A stretch of DNA of 64,000 nucleotides from Theobroma cacao. Lineage: Eukaryota > Streptophyta > Magnoliopsida > Malvales > Malvaceae. The notes under the pieces were generated by a model. That model saw only the letters and a program-made list of their open reading frames with translations. It had not been told where the DNA came from and did no database searches. Shown piece by piece: positions 48,711-60,151 of the stretch. The stretch lies in the NCBI RefSeq assembly GCF_000208745.1, contig NC_030855.1, positions 12,530,696-12,594,695 on the forward strand, given 5' to 3'. Numbering within the stretch: position 1 is the first letter of the stretch; each line of letters begins with the position of its first letter. The position numbers and the translations under genes were made by a program.

Positions 48711-49108
48711 ATCTCGCTGCAGCGAGAATCATTTTCGTTGCAGCAAGAAACTCTTGGGTTGTGAGAGTTTCTCAGATTTGGATCTCGCTGCAGCGAGAAT
48801 GAATTTCGCTGCAATGAGAAAGTCACTGTAGCATTTCGCTACAGCGAAAAACTCTCTGTTTGTCTAACTAAATTTCGCTGCAGCGAGAAACCTTCTATCC
48901 ATTTTGCTATCTTGCGAGTTTTTGCCAAAATTTTCCATTTCATTTATACCCTAGTGGAGTATGGACTTTCAACATGTTTGGGGATTATCTAACTAAGTTT
49001 GAAATGAGGAAATTTTGAGAGAAACCCTTAGTTGGTTGAAAAGCCCTAGTTCGGCTAATAACTTAAATCCCAATGTCGTTGCAGCGAGAATACCTTCCCG
49101 CTACAGTG
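48711..49108. repeat. Array of GCTGCAGC-centred palindromes in F1 LTR
   Basis: Eight copies of a short palindrome, best form CTCGCTGCAGCGAG. Six lie between 48711 and 48891 and two at 49072-49108. Mismatched copies such as TTTCGCTACAGCGAAA keep the dyad. Related copies occur at 195-222 in the first F1 LTR and, more degraded, at 27208-27272. Confidence 0.85.
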
Positions 49109-49741
49109 AAGATTCGTTGTCGCATTTGACTTGCTTGTGTATCACTAAAGCCTTCATTTTACAAGTTATTCGTTATGTATGGGTTCCTCATGACCAAGTG
49201 ATTAATATTTAAAGGTATAATGAGGGGTTTTTAATATGAATGGAACTAAATTGCATTGTTTTGAAACAAATGCATAATGATTTTAAATTCTCCCTAATTG
49301 TTGCTTGTTCCCTTCCTTGTTCACTCACTGGGTTTATACTCACCATTTTTAAACTTCATGTTTTCAGATCACAAGGCAGCCGGTAACTAGGACGAAGTGT
49401 CCTTGTAGATTTGTGTCCATATTTTGGTAGGTGTCTTGGCATTCAGTAGCTGTACATTCATTCGAGTCACTCCGCTGGAAGTCGAGTATTATTTTGTTGT
49501 GTATAGACGAACCTAATGTAAATTGTTAAGATATATGTTGTAGACAATGTATATACACTTGTTTGGTATGTCAATATGAGTTGGCAATGTGTAGTAATAT
49601 TTTGATTCTAAGTTATGAAATGTGACTTAGCAATTTATGATGGAATGATAAACATGTTAGATTAATAGGCTTGCTTGGGCTTAGTGGATTACGTTCATTG
49701 GGCCCATGCGCCGGTCATGGCCCAGAAATTGGGTCGTGACA

Positions 49742-50821
49742 GAAAGACTCTTAGTTGCATTGAAAATAGTAAATTCCACTACCTACTCTCTAACTTTGAA
49801 AGTTATTCTATCTTCCTTTACATCTATTAGTGCGCCTGCAGTGGCTAAGAATGGATGTCCTAAAATGATTAGAACCTCTTGATCCTCCTCCATCTCAAGT
49901 ACTATGAAGTCTATTGGATGAACAGTTTCCTAACTTTACGCAAGACATCCTCTATCACCCCACAAGGATGCCTTATCATTCTATCAACTAGTTGCAAAGT
50001 GATTGTAGTGGGTTAAATCTCGTTCAGTCCAATTCTCTTAGCAACAGACAAAGGCATAATTGAGACAGTAGCACTTAAATCACACAAAGCTTTTGAAAAA
50101 TAAAAATTATCAATTGAGCAAGGGATAGAAAAACTCCCTAGGTCCTTAAGCTTTGGTGGAAACTTGTTCTGGATTATTACACTACACTCTTCAGTGAGTG
50201 TAATTGTCTCAGAGTCCTCTAGTTTCTTAATCTTTGTCCATATGTCTTTCAAAAAACTTCACATATAATGGCATTTGCTCTACAGCTTCTGTAAAAGGAA
50301 TGTTGATGTGAAGCTTTTTGAATACCTCCAGAAAATTTTGGAAGTGCTTATCAAGCTTTTGTTTTTGAAGGCATTAAGGAATGGGTGGTGGTGGTAAAGT
50401 TGCCTTTGCTTCCTTTCTTTGACTTTGCTTGTCAGCTATCTCAATCACTATTTTATTCTCAACAGGCTCATCTTGAAAATTGCTTGCCTAACACTATGTT
50501 CAACCTTTTTTCCCTCCCTCAGGGTGATTACCATAACTTGTTCCTTACCTTCTCTCCTTGGATTCACCTCTGTATCATTAAGCAATGTTCCTTGAGGTCG
50601 GTTGTTTAATAAATTGGCAAGTTGACCAACCTGAGTCTTAAGGTTTCGAATTGATGTTGCTTGACTCTGAATGAGAGCTATTTGACTTTGTATAATGGTA
50701 TCATTTTGTGCCATGTACTGCCTTAGTAGATCTTCCACAGCTAGCTTCTTTTCTGAAATAGGTGCACCGACTTGCTGGTGAAATGTTGGAGGTCCATTTG
50801 GCCTTGAAGTTAAGGATGAAC
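49742..50821 (-). pseudogene. ATH copy B: gag C-terminal part and protease
   Basis: On the minus strand from 50821: GGPPTFHQQ-like spacer, a coiled-coil-like gag tail (VEDLLRQYMAQNDTIIQSQ, VGQLANLLNNRPQGTLL, about 50738-50570), the basic motif NPRREGKEQVM, then a protease part with SIPCSIDNFYFSKALCDL and VSIMPLSVAKRIGL at 50252-50013. The protease triad reads D-L-S-A where copy A has D-L-G-A. The N-terminal gag and the 5' LTR are missing because an F2 LTR begins at 50822. Confidence 0.85.
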
Positions 50822-52591
50822 TGTAACACCCCGTACCTTCGTATAGAAATCAATAAGATCTTATCGACAAGACAAAGGGTCAATTGACGTTAATCTAAGT
50901 GCCAAAGAGTGGTGGCGAGTGAAAAGAATATTTTAGAATAATATATTATGTACACAAGAAAATAATAACTAAATAATAATATTTTTTTATTGAGGATGAA
51001 TTAGCGAGTTAAAAGACGATTTGGAAGTGAGCCGGGGCCAAGTGAGACACTTTTGGAGCCCTAGGAGACAAGTGGAAAATTATGGAATAAAATAATAATT
51101 TTTTGATAAAATAATATTAAAATAATATGGATGTCAAATTGGCTATATTATACGAGGAATGTCTGATTTGTACAATTTATCTACGTGGGGGAGTGGAAGT
51201 AAGGGAGAATTTTAAAGAAAAACGATGTCAAATACAAGTGAAGCTTGTGCATGAAATGTGATTGGAGGAATAAGGTGACAAATGAAATAAATAAAAAATA
51301 ATACCATGTGAATCAATGCATGGGCAAAGTAATTTAGCCAAAAGATAAAGGAATGGACAAGGAAAACCTTGCATGCACAAGCCACCAATGAAAAGTGGGG
51401 TTAATGACAAAGAGAAGAATTGAATGGCATGACATGTAAAGAGAAAAGAAAAGAAAATAATAGAAAAAGGAAGTGACTTTGAGCAAATTCGCCCACGTAT
51501 GAGCAAAATGAAAAAGTGAAAGCCATTTTCAAGGCTTTTGCATTGAGAGGTCCGCCCATAACAAAGTGAGAAGAGAAAAAAAGAAAGGAGAAAGAAGAAA
51601 AAGAGAAAGGAAGGTTCGGCTTAGAGGAGCTAGAGAAAACTGAGAGGTTTTCCTCCGATCCACAAGCCATTGTGGGAAGTTTAAAGAGAGCTTGGTGGCT
51701 CGGCTTAGAGATTCCAAGGTAAGGAAGGTAGAAATCATCATTTTGTTTGAATGCATGCTTTGTAAACTGATTGTGATGTGAGATTGTGTTTGTGGTAGGA
51801 AGAATCTACAAAGATTCAAGAAACCCAATGCATGCATGTAGGTGGATCTTGGAATGCATGGTGATTTTGAGCTAGATAAGTAATGGGTAAGTGTTTTAAT
51901 CTCTAAATCACAAGTAGCAAGGAGAAATGAGATGTGTATTAATTGCTTATACTTGTGGCAGCAATGGTGACTGAAGATGTGAGGAAATTGTGAACTATAT
52001 GTGGAATTCAAGCTAAAATCGAAAAGTAAGCAAGCAATGTGAGTACATTATGTTGTGTTGGCTATGGTCGACTGAAAGTATGTGGATTGCATGTTAAATG
52101 ATTGTGAATAATGTTGATGAAAAATGTGAAATTGGGTTAAGAATTCATTGATTGAAGTGTTGCCCATATATGTGTATGATTAAGTGTATTGAGTTTGGAT
52201 GGTTGCTAGGAAGTGTATAAGTAAGGAAAGTGTGTTGTGGTGGTGTGCCAGAGGAGATAATGGGTCACCGGTAAGTACAATTAGATAGATACACACCTGA
52301 ATCAATAGCAACGTAACGTCTCGCTATTGTAAGGTGAGTAAGGGGTGTCTATTTCAAAATATCTATACACTATATATTGTTATACGTTTAATAAACGTTG
52401 CCGGTTTTCTTAAATACAATTATGGATAGCATGAGCTGTTAGCCTTGATAGGCAATTTTAAAAATGGATTCACAATGATTTATATATTGCTATTGTGGAA
52501 AGCATGAGCTGGTAGAAACCATAGGAAATTGTGGATGCAAGTTGATTTGGAAATCGTTTGTGTAGAATATATATATATATATATATATANN

Positions 52592-52660
<69 letters not shown>

Positions 52661-54104
52661 GTAAAGAGTTTTAGAAATCGCGAAACAAGCCTTTTTGCAA
52701 TGTTTTACATCAAAATCCATGCCTTGTATCTTTGCGTGATGTGCATCATTAAATGATTTTAAATGTAAACTTTTGAGAACCGATTTTAGTCCGATCTTTA
52801 TACAAAGTGTTTACACCATGCCGTTTAATGTGAAAAGCAATTTGAAGGGTTATCGATCCTTGTTTTCAAACAATTTAAAGGAAAAGCCTAAAAAAACTTG
52901 ATTTGGTTTTAAAAATGGTTTTGACAAACCGAGAGCGTCGAGAGTAGGTCAAATGTCACATCAAGATAGTGTGACCCTTGTGCACAAGTGAGCTCTAGCT
53001 AAAGAACCTTTAGGTCACCAACAGGCTATTAGGCGTGGTTGGGGCCATGGTCTGTGATTATAGGTGGCAAGGCCACAAGTTGATATACGCGGTTGTGACC
53101 ACTTGATTTCTTCGATGTTGTCCAACATTGTTGAGACTGCCATGGCTGTGGGAATCTGGTTAAACAGTGTTCTCGGATTGTTATTATGTGGAAGAGGGTC
53201 CACGAGTTGATATATACGATTACCTACTCAAGAGCCTTGAGAGTTTTTAGACTCTTACTTTTTTGCATGGTGGAGAGTTAATGTTTTTCCATAGTTCCCT
53301 TATTTAATCGAAAGCTTTCAATGCTTACTTAATGATCATGAGTTGATTTATGTGGGTGTATATGTTGATGTTTTTTTACACGCCACACATTTTGGGGAAC
53401 GTGTGTACTTTTATACGATTATTTGTGTTTTTGATGGAAGGAAATGATTTCGATGATTGAAACTCTTTCTGCTACGCTTATTTTGGGCATTGTTTTGCAA
53501 AGAAAGTATTGTATTATGATTTTACGACATTATTTTTACAAGGCACAAATACCCTTATTGTGATTTGGTTTTATAAGAATATCATTTTACATTCTGGTTT
53601 ATCGCTTAAATGATCTGCTTTAAGCTTGTTTCTCATCTTCACCCTACACACGGAGCAGATGATCACTGAGTCTGTGAGACTCACCCCCTTATTTCCCCTT
53701 TTGTAGATAGTGATCGGCCTAGCGATCGTTCATCAGCACATGTTGTCTACCGTAGATAGGTAAAGGCATCTCATAGCACTTTATTCCGAGTCACTCCACT
53801 ACTAGAGGTTGAGTCATTTGTAATGTATTATTTTCTGTAAATAGACACTAGTCTCAATGTGATTGTAAAGTTAGAGATTATACATTTGGATGTATTTTAC
53901 AATTATGTGGAATAAAGGTTGAACAAGCTATAACAACGTTTGTTCAAATTACGTTACAAAGAGTTATATGATTCAAAGGGATTACTTAAGTTGGTGGAAT
54001 GAATATAATGAATTAACAAGAGTTTCTAATAAGGCTTGTTTTGTACTTGACGAGTTCTCCCGAAAGTCTCAGATGTCGGTAGTGATTGAGGAGTGGTCGT
54101 TATA
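50822..54104 (+). mobile_element. F2 5' LTR
   Basis: About 3283 bp from TGTAACACCCCG to GGTCGTTATA, followed four bases later by a tRNA-Met primer site, so this is a 5' LTR. It contains a long TA microsatellite with two N, a conserved TGAGTCT-N3-AGACTCA palindrome at 53667-53683, and a GAGTCACTCC motif near 53798. Minus-strand ORFs at 51228-52011 are low-complexity shadows. It interrupts ATH copy B. Confidence 0.88.
52567..52653. repeat. TA microsatellite with two undetermined bases
   Basis: An almost pure TA run broken by NN at 52590-52591. Its length is unreliable in this assembly. Confidence 0.95.
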
Positions 54105-54108
54105 GACT

Positions 54109-54121
54109 TGGTATCAGAGCC
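54109..54121 (+). promoter_or_regulatory. Primer binding site of F2, initiator tRNA-Met type
   Basis: TGGTATCAGAGCC four bases after the F2 LTR end, a perfect standard site. Confidence 0.95.
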
Positions 54122-54385
54122 TAGGTTTAGTCAAGTCTTGGAATACTTGTGTTGATCAGTGGAGTTATCAAAGTTAGTGTAGAGTCTTGTTTATGGTTTG
54201 TGACTGCAGCATAAGTCATAGACAATAAGGTATATAAACTCATATTCCTAGTAACCTACCTTTTTACTAATGTCATATAAAAGTAATAAGTAGTGCCGTT
54301 GTCTGGGTTTGAGATGCCACCTGAGACACGAGCCGTTGTTGGAAAGATTTTGAAGCAAGATGCTCCTAATGGAAGGTTAATGTAA
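54122..54385 (+). pseudogene. F2 leader and gag start, truncated
   Basis: A leader of about 190 bases leads to an ATG at 54314 opening 23 codons (MPPETRAVVGKILKQD) before a TAA at 54383-54385. The MPP-x-TRA start is typical of Ty3 gag in plants. Unrelated F3 sequence takes over at about 54382, so the rest of this element is lost here. Confidence 0.7.
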
Positions 54386-54759
54386 TGACATACCCCTCCA
54401 ATTAAGGATAGAGGAAGGTGGAGCAGGACTAATAGGTCCGTAATAACTTATTTATTTAGTTAAGCTATAACTTGAACCCATGACTGTCAATGGGAAGAAA
54501 TTGGATGACATTGGAGCTGGTTTTGATTTCAATTAAGTGGCTATGAATTCCCAAGATTTGATTTGACCATTATGGTTTATAGTTATAAGTATTTGAATTA
54601 GCCCAAGGGTGAAAATCAACGATTATTATAATTGATGTGCGGTCATGAAGTAGAAGGCTAGTAAACAAATTTGCTCTAAGGGTGAGCTTAAATTTGGCTG
54701 TGCTTAGCATGAAGCTAATGAATTAAAGGACTAGTTGTGGATTTGGTAGCTTAAAGTCA
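54386..54759 (+). repeat. F3 repeat fragment
   Basis: The part 54489-54759 is the reverse complement of the F3 block at about 26340-26625. The left edge TGTAATGACATACCCC (54382) and right edge AGTCA look like LTR ends (TG...CA), but the copy is far shorter than the F3 region, so this is tentative. Confidence 0.6.
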
Positions 54760-56051
54760 TGTAATGACCTTTAACGTGATTGTTACCGGTGTCCGAGACT
54801 TGCGAGTAAACCCACCAAATCTTGAACAAGCCAAAATTGAGCCTTCTGTTAATTCCATCAAATATACCTTCAAGAATACATTGACTAGCAATAGTATACT
54901 ATCGTTAACAATTAACATGTTCGAAATGTCATTAAACTCCCAACAAAATTAACGTCACTCTTAATATTCATTACAAATCACAAGTCCTTAACAAATACAT
55001 ATCTGTAAGGTTAACAATACTTTATAACGTCTAGCGGTTCTACGTGACACGACCCTAGATAGTGAAGCGACTCAAAGTGGATGGCTATGAGATGCCATTA
55101 ACTACATCGTAGCGAAATAGGATACACTGGACAACACATCTGCAATGATCACCTATCTGTAAAAGAAGATGAAAGGGGTGAGTCTCACAGACTCAGTGAT
55201 CATCAACTCCGTGAGTAGGGTGTAGATGGGAAACAAACCAAAAGCAAAAAATTTGAATGTTTAAAATGTAGAATATATAAACAGCTTAACTTAAAAAGGG
55301 ATGTGAGACTTACTGGTAAACCAAGAAATTTAATGCAAGATAATTAATCCAAACCATCATTATATACGTATCAAAACCATTTGGTATACACATGCATGCT
55401 CCTATAAGGCTAAATTCTTGGAAAACTTATAAGCAAGTTCACAAACCACCTCATACACGAGGAGTTAAAACCACATCATTGTATAAACAAGGGAGCTGTC
55501 GAAAATCTTATAGCTCTCACCATGCGTAGAAAATACAAGTTCGAAAATCCAAAGAGACTTTACTCTCGAGAAGAAAATAAAATAAAACCCATGGACCCAT
55601 TTCCACATAATAACATCTGGGAGCTCCACTCCACCAGATCCCACATGCCATGATAGTCTCAATGATGTTGGCTGACATCGGAGAAATCAAGCTGTCGCAA
55701 TCGCCAATATCATTGGTGGCTTAGCCATGTACATATCACAAACCATAGCCCCAGCCATGTCTAACAGCCCGTCGACAACCCAAGGATTCTCTAGCTAGAG
55801 CTCACTTGTGCACAAGGGTCACACTTAACCAAAGTGACACCCGACCTACTCTCGAATCTCTCAGTTTAGTAAAACCATTTAAAAATCGAGTTACATTTCA
55901 AAGGCTCATTTCAAATCCCTTATAAGCTTTGTAATATAAAATCATTGCATGAAGTTAATGTATAAATTTGCATGGTGAACACGTGTTTATTTCATGAATG
56001 CACATCACACAAAAATCAAGGCATAATTGATAGAAAATCATGGTGTAAAGG
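54760..56051 (-). mobile_element. F2 LTR, minus strand, 3' part
   Basis: Starts TGTAATGACC on the + strand, the complement of the F2 LTR end, and corresponds to 54104 back to about 52690 of the reference F2 LTR. It carries the conserved palindrome at 55179-55195. It is interrupted at 56051 by an F1 LTR; the remaining part appears at 58564. Confidence 0.85.
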
Positions 56052-57538
56052 TGTCACGACCCAATTTTTGGGCCATGATCGGCACATGGACTCAATGGAC
56101 ATAGTCCACTAAGCCCAAGCAAGCCTATTTATATAATCCTGCTCATCATCCCGTCAACTATTCTTACATTTACATCTCAAAATCTCAACCCTTAAATATT
56201 TTAATAGTAAATTATAACAATCAAAAACTGTATTTATATTAGCCCAAAATAACATTAACTATTGCCACCCATGGTGGCTTTACCAATCAAAATATACATA
56301 TATGGTCTAAGGCATACATCTTAGTACTTTACATCGCATGTATGTATTTATAAACAAAAATGACTCTAGGCTTCCAATGGAGTGACCAAGGTGAAGGTGC
56401 GGCTACAGAATGCCAAAATACCTACCAAGGATACGAATTTATAAGGACACCTCGACCTAGTGACCGGCTGCCTCTTGATCTAAAAACATAAAGTTGAAAA
56501 CAGTGAGTATAAACCCAGTGAGTGAACAAACAAAGGGAACAAGCAAGCGATAAGGAAAGTTTAAAGAAATCATGATGCACTTATTTTCAAAACAATGCAA
56601 TTTAGTTTAGTTCTTATTAAAACCCCTCATTTCAAACTTGATTAAATAAATTCCTTAATGTTGAGAGTCCCTAATCAACTATGGTGCTAAAGAAATGGAA
56701 AATGGGGCAGCAACCAAACTTGGTAGCAAGCAAAATAAAATGTTTCTCGCTGCAATGACAAAATCAACTTAAAAATACTTAACATTTTGCAAGGTTCAAC
56801 ATGTAAGGTTTCACATACATTACAACCGTATACCATATTCATGAACTTCCTATTATGTAAATATATATATATATACATACATAACCACCAATACCACCAC
56901 CACCTCACCCAGTTCATGTGCATCCCCCCACATCGTGCACATAGCCGGAGTCATCGCGTGCATCCCCCCACATCGTGCACTGGTACAGACATCATGTGCT
57001 TCCACACATCGTGCACAATTAGTGCCATCGTGTGCATCCCCCCACATCGTGCACACGGGCAATATCACCATCCATCTCCCTCACCACCGTCATCACCGGT
57101 AGGTGCACACTCACCTCGCACATGCACAGTTGCATTTGTCACACAATGGTACCATTTATGACATAGTATATATATATATATATATATATATATCAACATT
57201 ATACAAAAACATATGGATTCATCACACTATTCATTTCATAACATAAAAACATTTCATAAGGGCTTGTTCTCGTGCGAGTTTTGAAGATAAAACCAATAAA
57301 ACGCTTTAGGGGATTCAATCAAACATACATGTGTATATCCTAAAACTTTTTTTAATGCAAGTTCCCTCACCGGTATTTGTTAAATCCTTACTCAATTCCA
57401 ACTTCCTCTAATGGTCCAAATGGGGCGGTGGAGCTTCGTTGGAACCTATCATCATAATAGCATCACAATTAACTCAATTCGCATAAATATGGTTCTAAAA
57501 GCTATCTCCTAAATCATGTTTTGCTAGTTATTCCTAAG
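56052..57538 (-). mobile_element. F1 LTR, minus strand, 3' part
   Basis: Starts TGTCACGACCC (complement of the F1 end) and corresponds to 49741 back to about 47990 of the complete copy. It includes the complement of the ACTCACTGGGTTTATA block near 56505, minisatellite units at 56923-57058 (core ATCGTGCAC with CCCCCCACA) and a TA run near 57166-57192. It is cut at 57538 by an F2 LTR. Confidence 0.87.
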
Positions 57539-57634
57539 TGTAGTACCCCGTATTTTGATACGGTGGCTAATAAAGTTTACGGATTCCAATTGAGGTTAAG
57601 TGCCGAGTTAAAAAGGGTAATTCAAAAGTGAACC
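57539..57634 (+). mobile_element. F2 LTR, first 96 bases
   Basis: TGTAGTACCCCGTATTTTG matches the F2 LTR start at 50822 and, more closely, that at 62266. It is interrupted after 96 bases by an F1 LTR. Confidence 0.8.
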
Positions 57635-58562
57635 TGTGAAATCTCGACCTCTATAGACACGTAGCCAGAAGTAGACGCGATAATGCGGACCAGGAGTAAT
57701 TTCATAATTTCTCTTGGTAGGCTCTTACGAGTGGGTTTTTTTTATGCTATTAAGGTCTAAATAGGCCTAAGGAATGAATGAATGATGTTTATGATGGTAA
57801 ATAAATGAGGAAGATAAAAATAATGATAATTTCCACGGTAGGAGCAAAATGGTCATTTTGCATCTCGAGTCTAAATTTTTAAGTTTCGTGAACCCGAGTA
57901 CCTTTAGACTATTATGGACTTTGTTTTGGTGTCAAAAGAGCAAAAAGGTTGCACAAAGGATGGGAGGAAGGTAAAGCCACCATGTTAAGGGTATTTTGGT
58001 AATTTCGGTAGAAATTTGGATTAACTTGAAGCTTAAATATTTGAGCTCTAGCAGCTTCTTCTTCTTCTTTTTCCTCCCATTTCACGTTTCTTCATCCTCC
58101 ATGGAAGCCTCCTTTAAAGCTTCCATAACTTTCTCTCTTTAGCTTCAATTTTCATGATTTTGAGCACTTTTTCATAAAACTTTTTATGCTCTTTCACTAT
58201 CCAACCTTAAAACCCTCAAAAGTCTTTGTTCAGCACTTTCTCTCACTAGTTGAAAGTTTTAGAGAGAGAAAAAGAGACTTACCATAGTAGCTTGGAAGCT
58301 TTTGAAAAGGAATTCAACTGCAAAAACCCACCAAGGTGAGTAATGAATTAGGTTAAATTTTCAAGTTGTTGATAATGGTTGATGGTGAGTTAATCTATTG
58401 TTGAGATAGTTATTTAATTTTAACTTGACTAGAGTAGTGAAAGAAATAGCCACCTAACGGTGATTGAAAGCTAGTTAGGAATAACTAGCTGAACTTGAGT
58501 TAAGAAATAGCTTTTAGAATTATATTAATGCCAATTTGGGTTGGTTGTGATGTTGTGTGTGT
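57635..58562 (+). mobile_element. F1 LTR, 5' part
   Basis: Starts TGTGAAATCTCGACC and follows the F1 LTR to the equivalent of about 44010 (GTTGTGATGTTGTGTGTGT). It ends at an undetermined base (58563) that leads into a TA run belonging to an F2 LTR. Confidence 0.85.
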
Positions 58563-58592
58563 NTTATATATATATATATATATATATATATA
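58563..58592. repeat. Undetermined base plus TA microsatellite at a junction
   Basis: N at 58563, then a TA run. The left neighbour is not at its own TA run in the F1 LTR, while the right neighbour is at the F2 TA run. The join may be an assembly artefact. Confidence 0.8.
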
Positions 58593-60151
58593 ATCAAACA
58601 TTTCCAACCTTTTAAACATTCATGAAGTTCCTAGGATTCTATCAGCTCATGCTGTCCACAAATTTGCATTTAAAGTAAATAAACATGTGTATATATTTAT
58701 ATAGTTACTGGAATTTTTTAAAATGGACACCCTCTACTCACCTCCCAATAGCAAGACACTACGTCGCTATTGATTTATGCGTGTATATAACTAATCCTAT
58801 TTGTCGGTCATTTCTTACCTTGTCCGGCATGCCACCACAACTCACTTCCTCTATTTATTGTTTCCTAGCAACCATTCAAACACAATTCTCTTATGCACTC
58901 ATGCATGGTAGAAAATCAACAAATAAATTCTTAAATCTTAACATGCACAATTCTTATCCTTTATTTTCTTCCACATTACATCCTTACAACATCAATCTCA
59001 CCACCAATACAAGCATTCCTCCTAATCTATAACCATATAGCATAAACAACTAAGGATTTGGCCACAACTTGCCTTACCTTTACTTAATAATTCAACTTGA
59101 GCTTAAAATCAAGAAATCTCACATTCCTTGTGGTTCACCAACATGCATGATTTCCTCTTGCTGTCACAAACATTTTCACACATTATAATCGATTTAAAAA
59201 GTAAATATTCTATCAAACTAATAATTTTTACCTTAACTTGAAATCTTTAAGCCAAACCTCCAAGCTTTCCTTGATTCTCAACAATGGCATGCGGGTGGGA
59301 GGAAAAACCTCTCGATTTTTCTCTAAGTCTTCCACCCGAACCTTCATTTCTTTCTATCTTTTTCTTTCTTTCTATCTTTCCTTTCCTTTCTCTTTTCTTC
59401 TTTCCTTCTTCACCTTTCTCTTTCTTCTTTGGCTATGGGCGAATTCTTCAAGGTTGAGCCTTGCAAATGGTTGGCTTTCCTTGTTTATTTTTACACTCAC
59501 ATGGGCGGATTGCCCAATGTTGCCTATTTCTTTATTTTTCTTTTCTTCCTTCTTTCTTTTCTTACCATGGGTGGATTGCCCAATGTTCCATAGCTTTTTG
59601 ACTTTTTTCCCACTTATTTTATGGGATAAAATCACATGGCAAAAGGCATTGCCACCTTCCACCCCGCCATTCACATTTCATTCTTTACTTTTCATCATTT
59701 TTCATTTCTTTGTTCCTTATACCATTTTTACTTTATATCTTATTTAATCATTTATTATCCCATCCAAACCTCATTCACCCCACTTTCTTCTTCCCTTATT
59801 TGACCACCATTAAACCAATCACCTTTCACGCAAATCAATTTTTAATCTTATTATTTCTTTACTTCACATGGTGGGGGTCCCACATGTCCCCCACTAACTT
59901 TTCCTTTTTGCATGCTATGGTTGCATGTAATAGTAACTTTTACATGTACATCACATGTTCCACTTAGTCTAACCTTCCTTGGTTAGTAAATTCTCTTTTT
60001 TAACTATAAATATTAAAATTACAAACGAGTCCTCAAACTTTTCCTTATTTACTATGTGACCCCTCCAACTTTCATCCTTTACAATTAGGTATTTTCAACA
60101 TTTCTTAAACTCCAATTTCCTTCTATTTTTCTTCCTTTACACATGTACAAA
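58593..60151 (-). mobile_element. F2 LTR, minus strand, 5' part
   Basis: Corresponds to about 52560 back to 50900 of the F2 LTR, with matches at ATCAGCTCATGCTGTCCAC, TTGTCGGTCA and GGCATGCCACCAC. It fits as the remainder of the copy begun at 54760-56051. The right end is cut by another F2 LTR at 60152. The ORF at 59238-59747 is low-complexity CT-rich LTR sequence, not a gene. Confidence 0.8.

Larger units (their letters stand above)
47132..49741 (+). mobile_element. F1 solo LTR, complete
   Basis: A 2610-bp LTR, TGTGAGACCCTAACC to GGGTCGTGACA, flanked by gaagg (47127-47131) and gaaag (49742-49746), a 5-bp duplication with one change. ATH copy B coding continues on both sides. It is the reference for the six partial F1 LTRs in the window. 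From left to right it holds a CT-rich stretch near 47540-47600, a TA run near 48318, a 43-bp minisatellite, a palindrome array and the ACTCACTGGGTTTATA block. Confidence 0.95.

Noticed and set aside
51228..52011. Three overlapping minus-strand frames in the F2 LTR
   Set aside because: Low-complexity complement of a purine-rich LTR stretch, with no conservation in the F2 copies at 58.6 and 62.3 kb.
59238..59747. 169-codon frame with many Phe/Leu/Ser, resembling a membrane protein
   Set aside because: It is CT-rich sequence inside an F2 LTR. Equivalent positions in the other F2 LTRs do not keep a frame.
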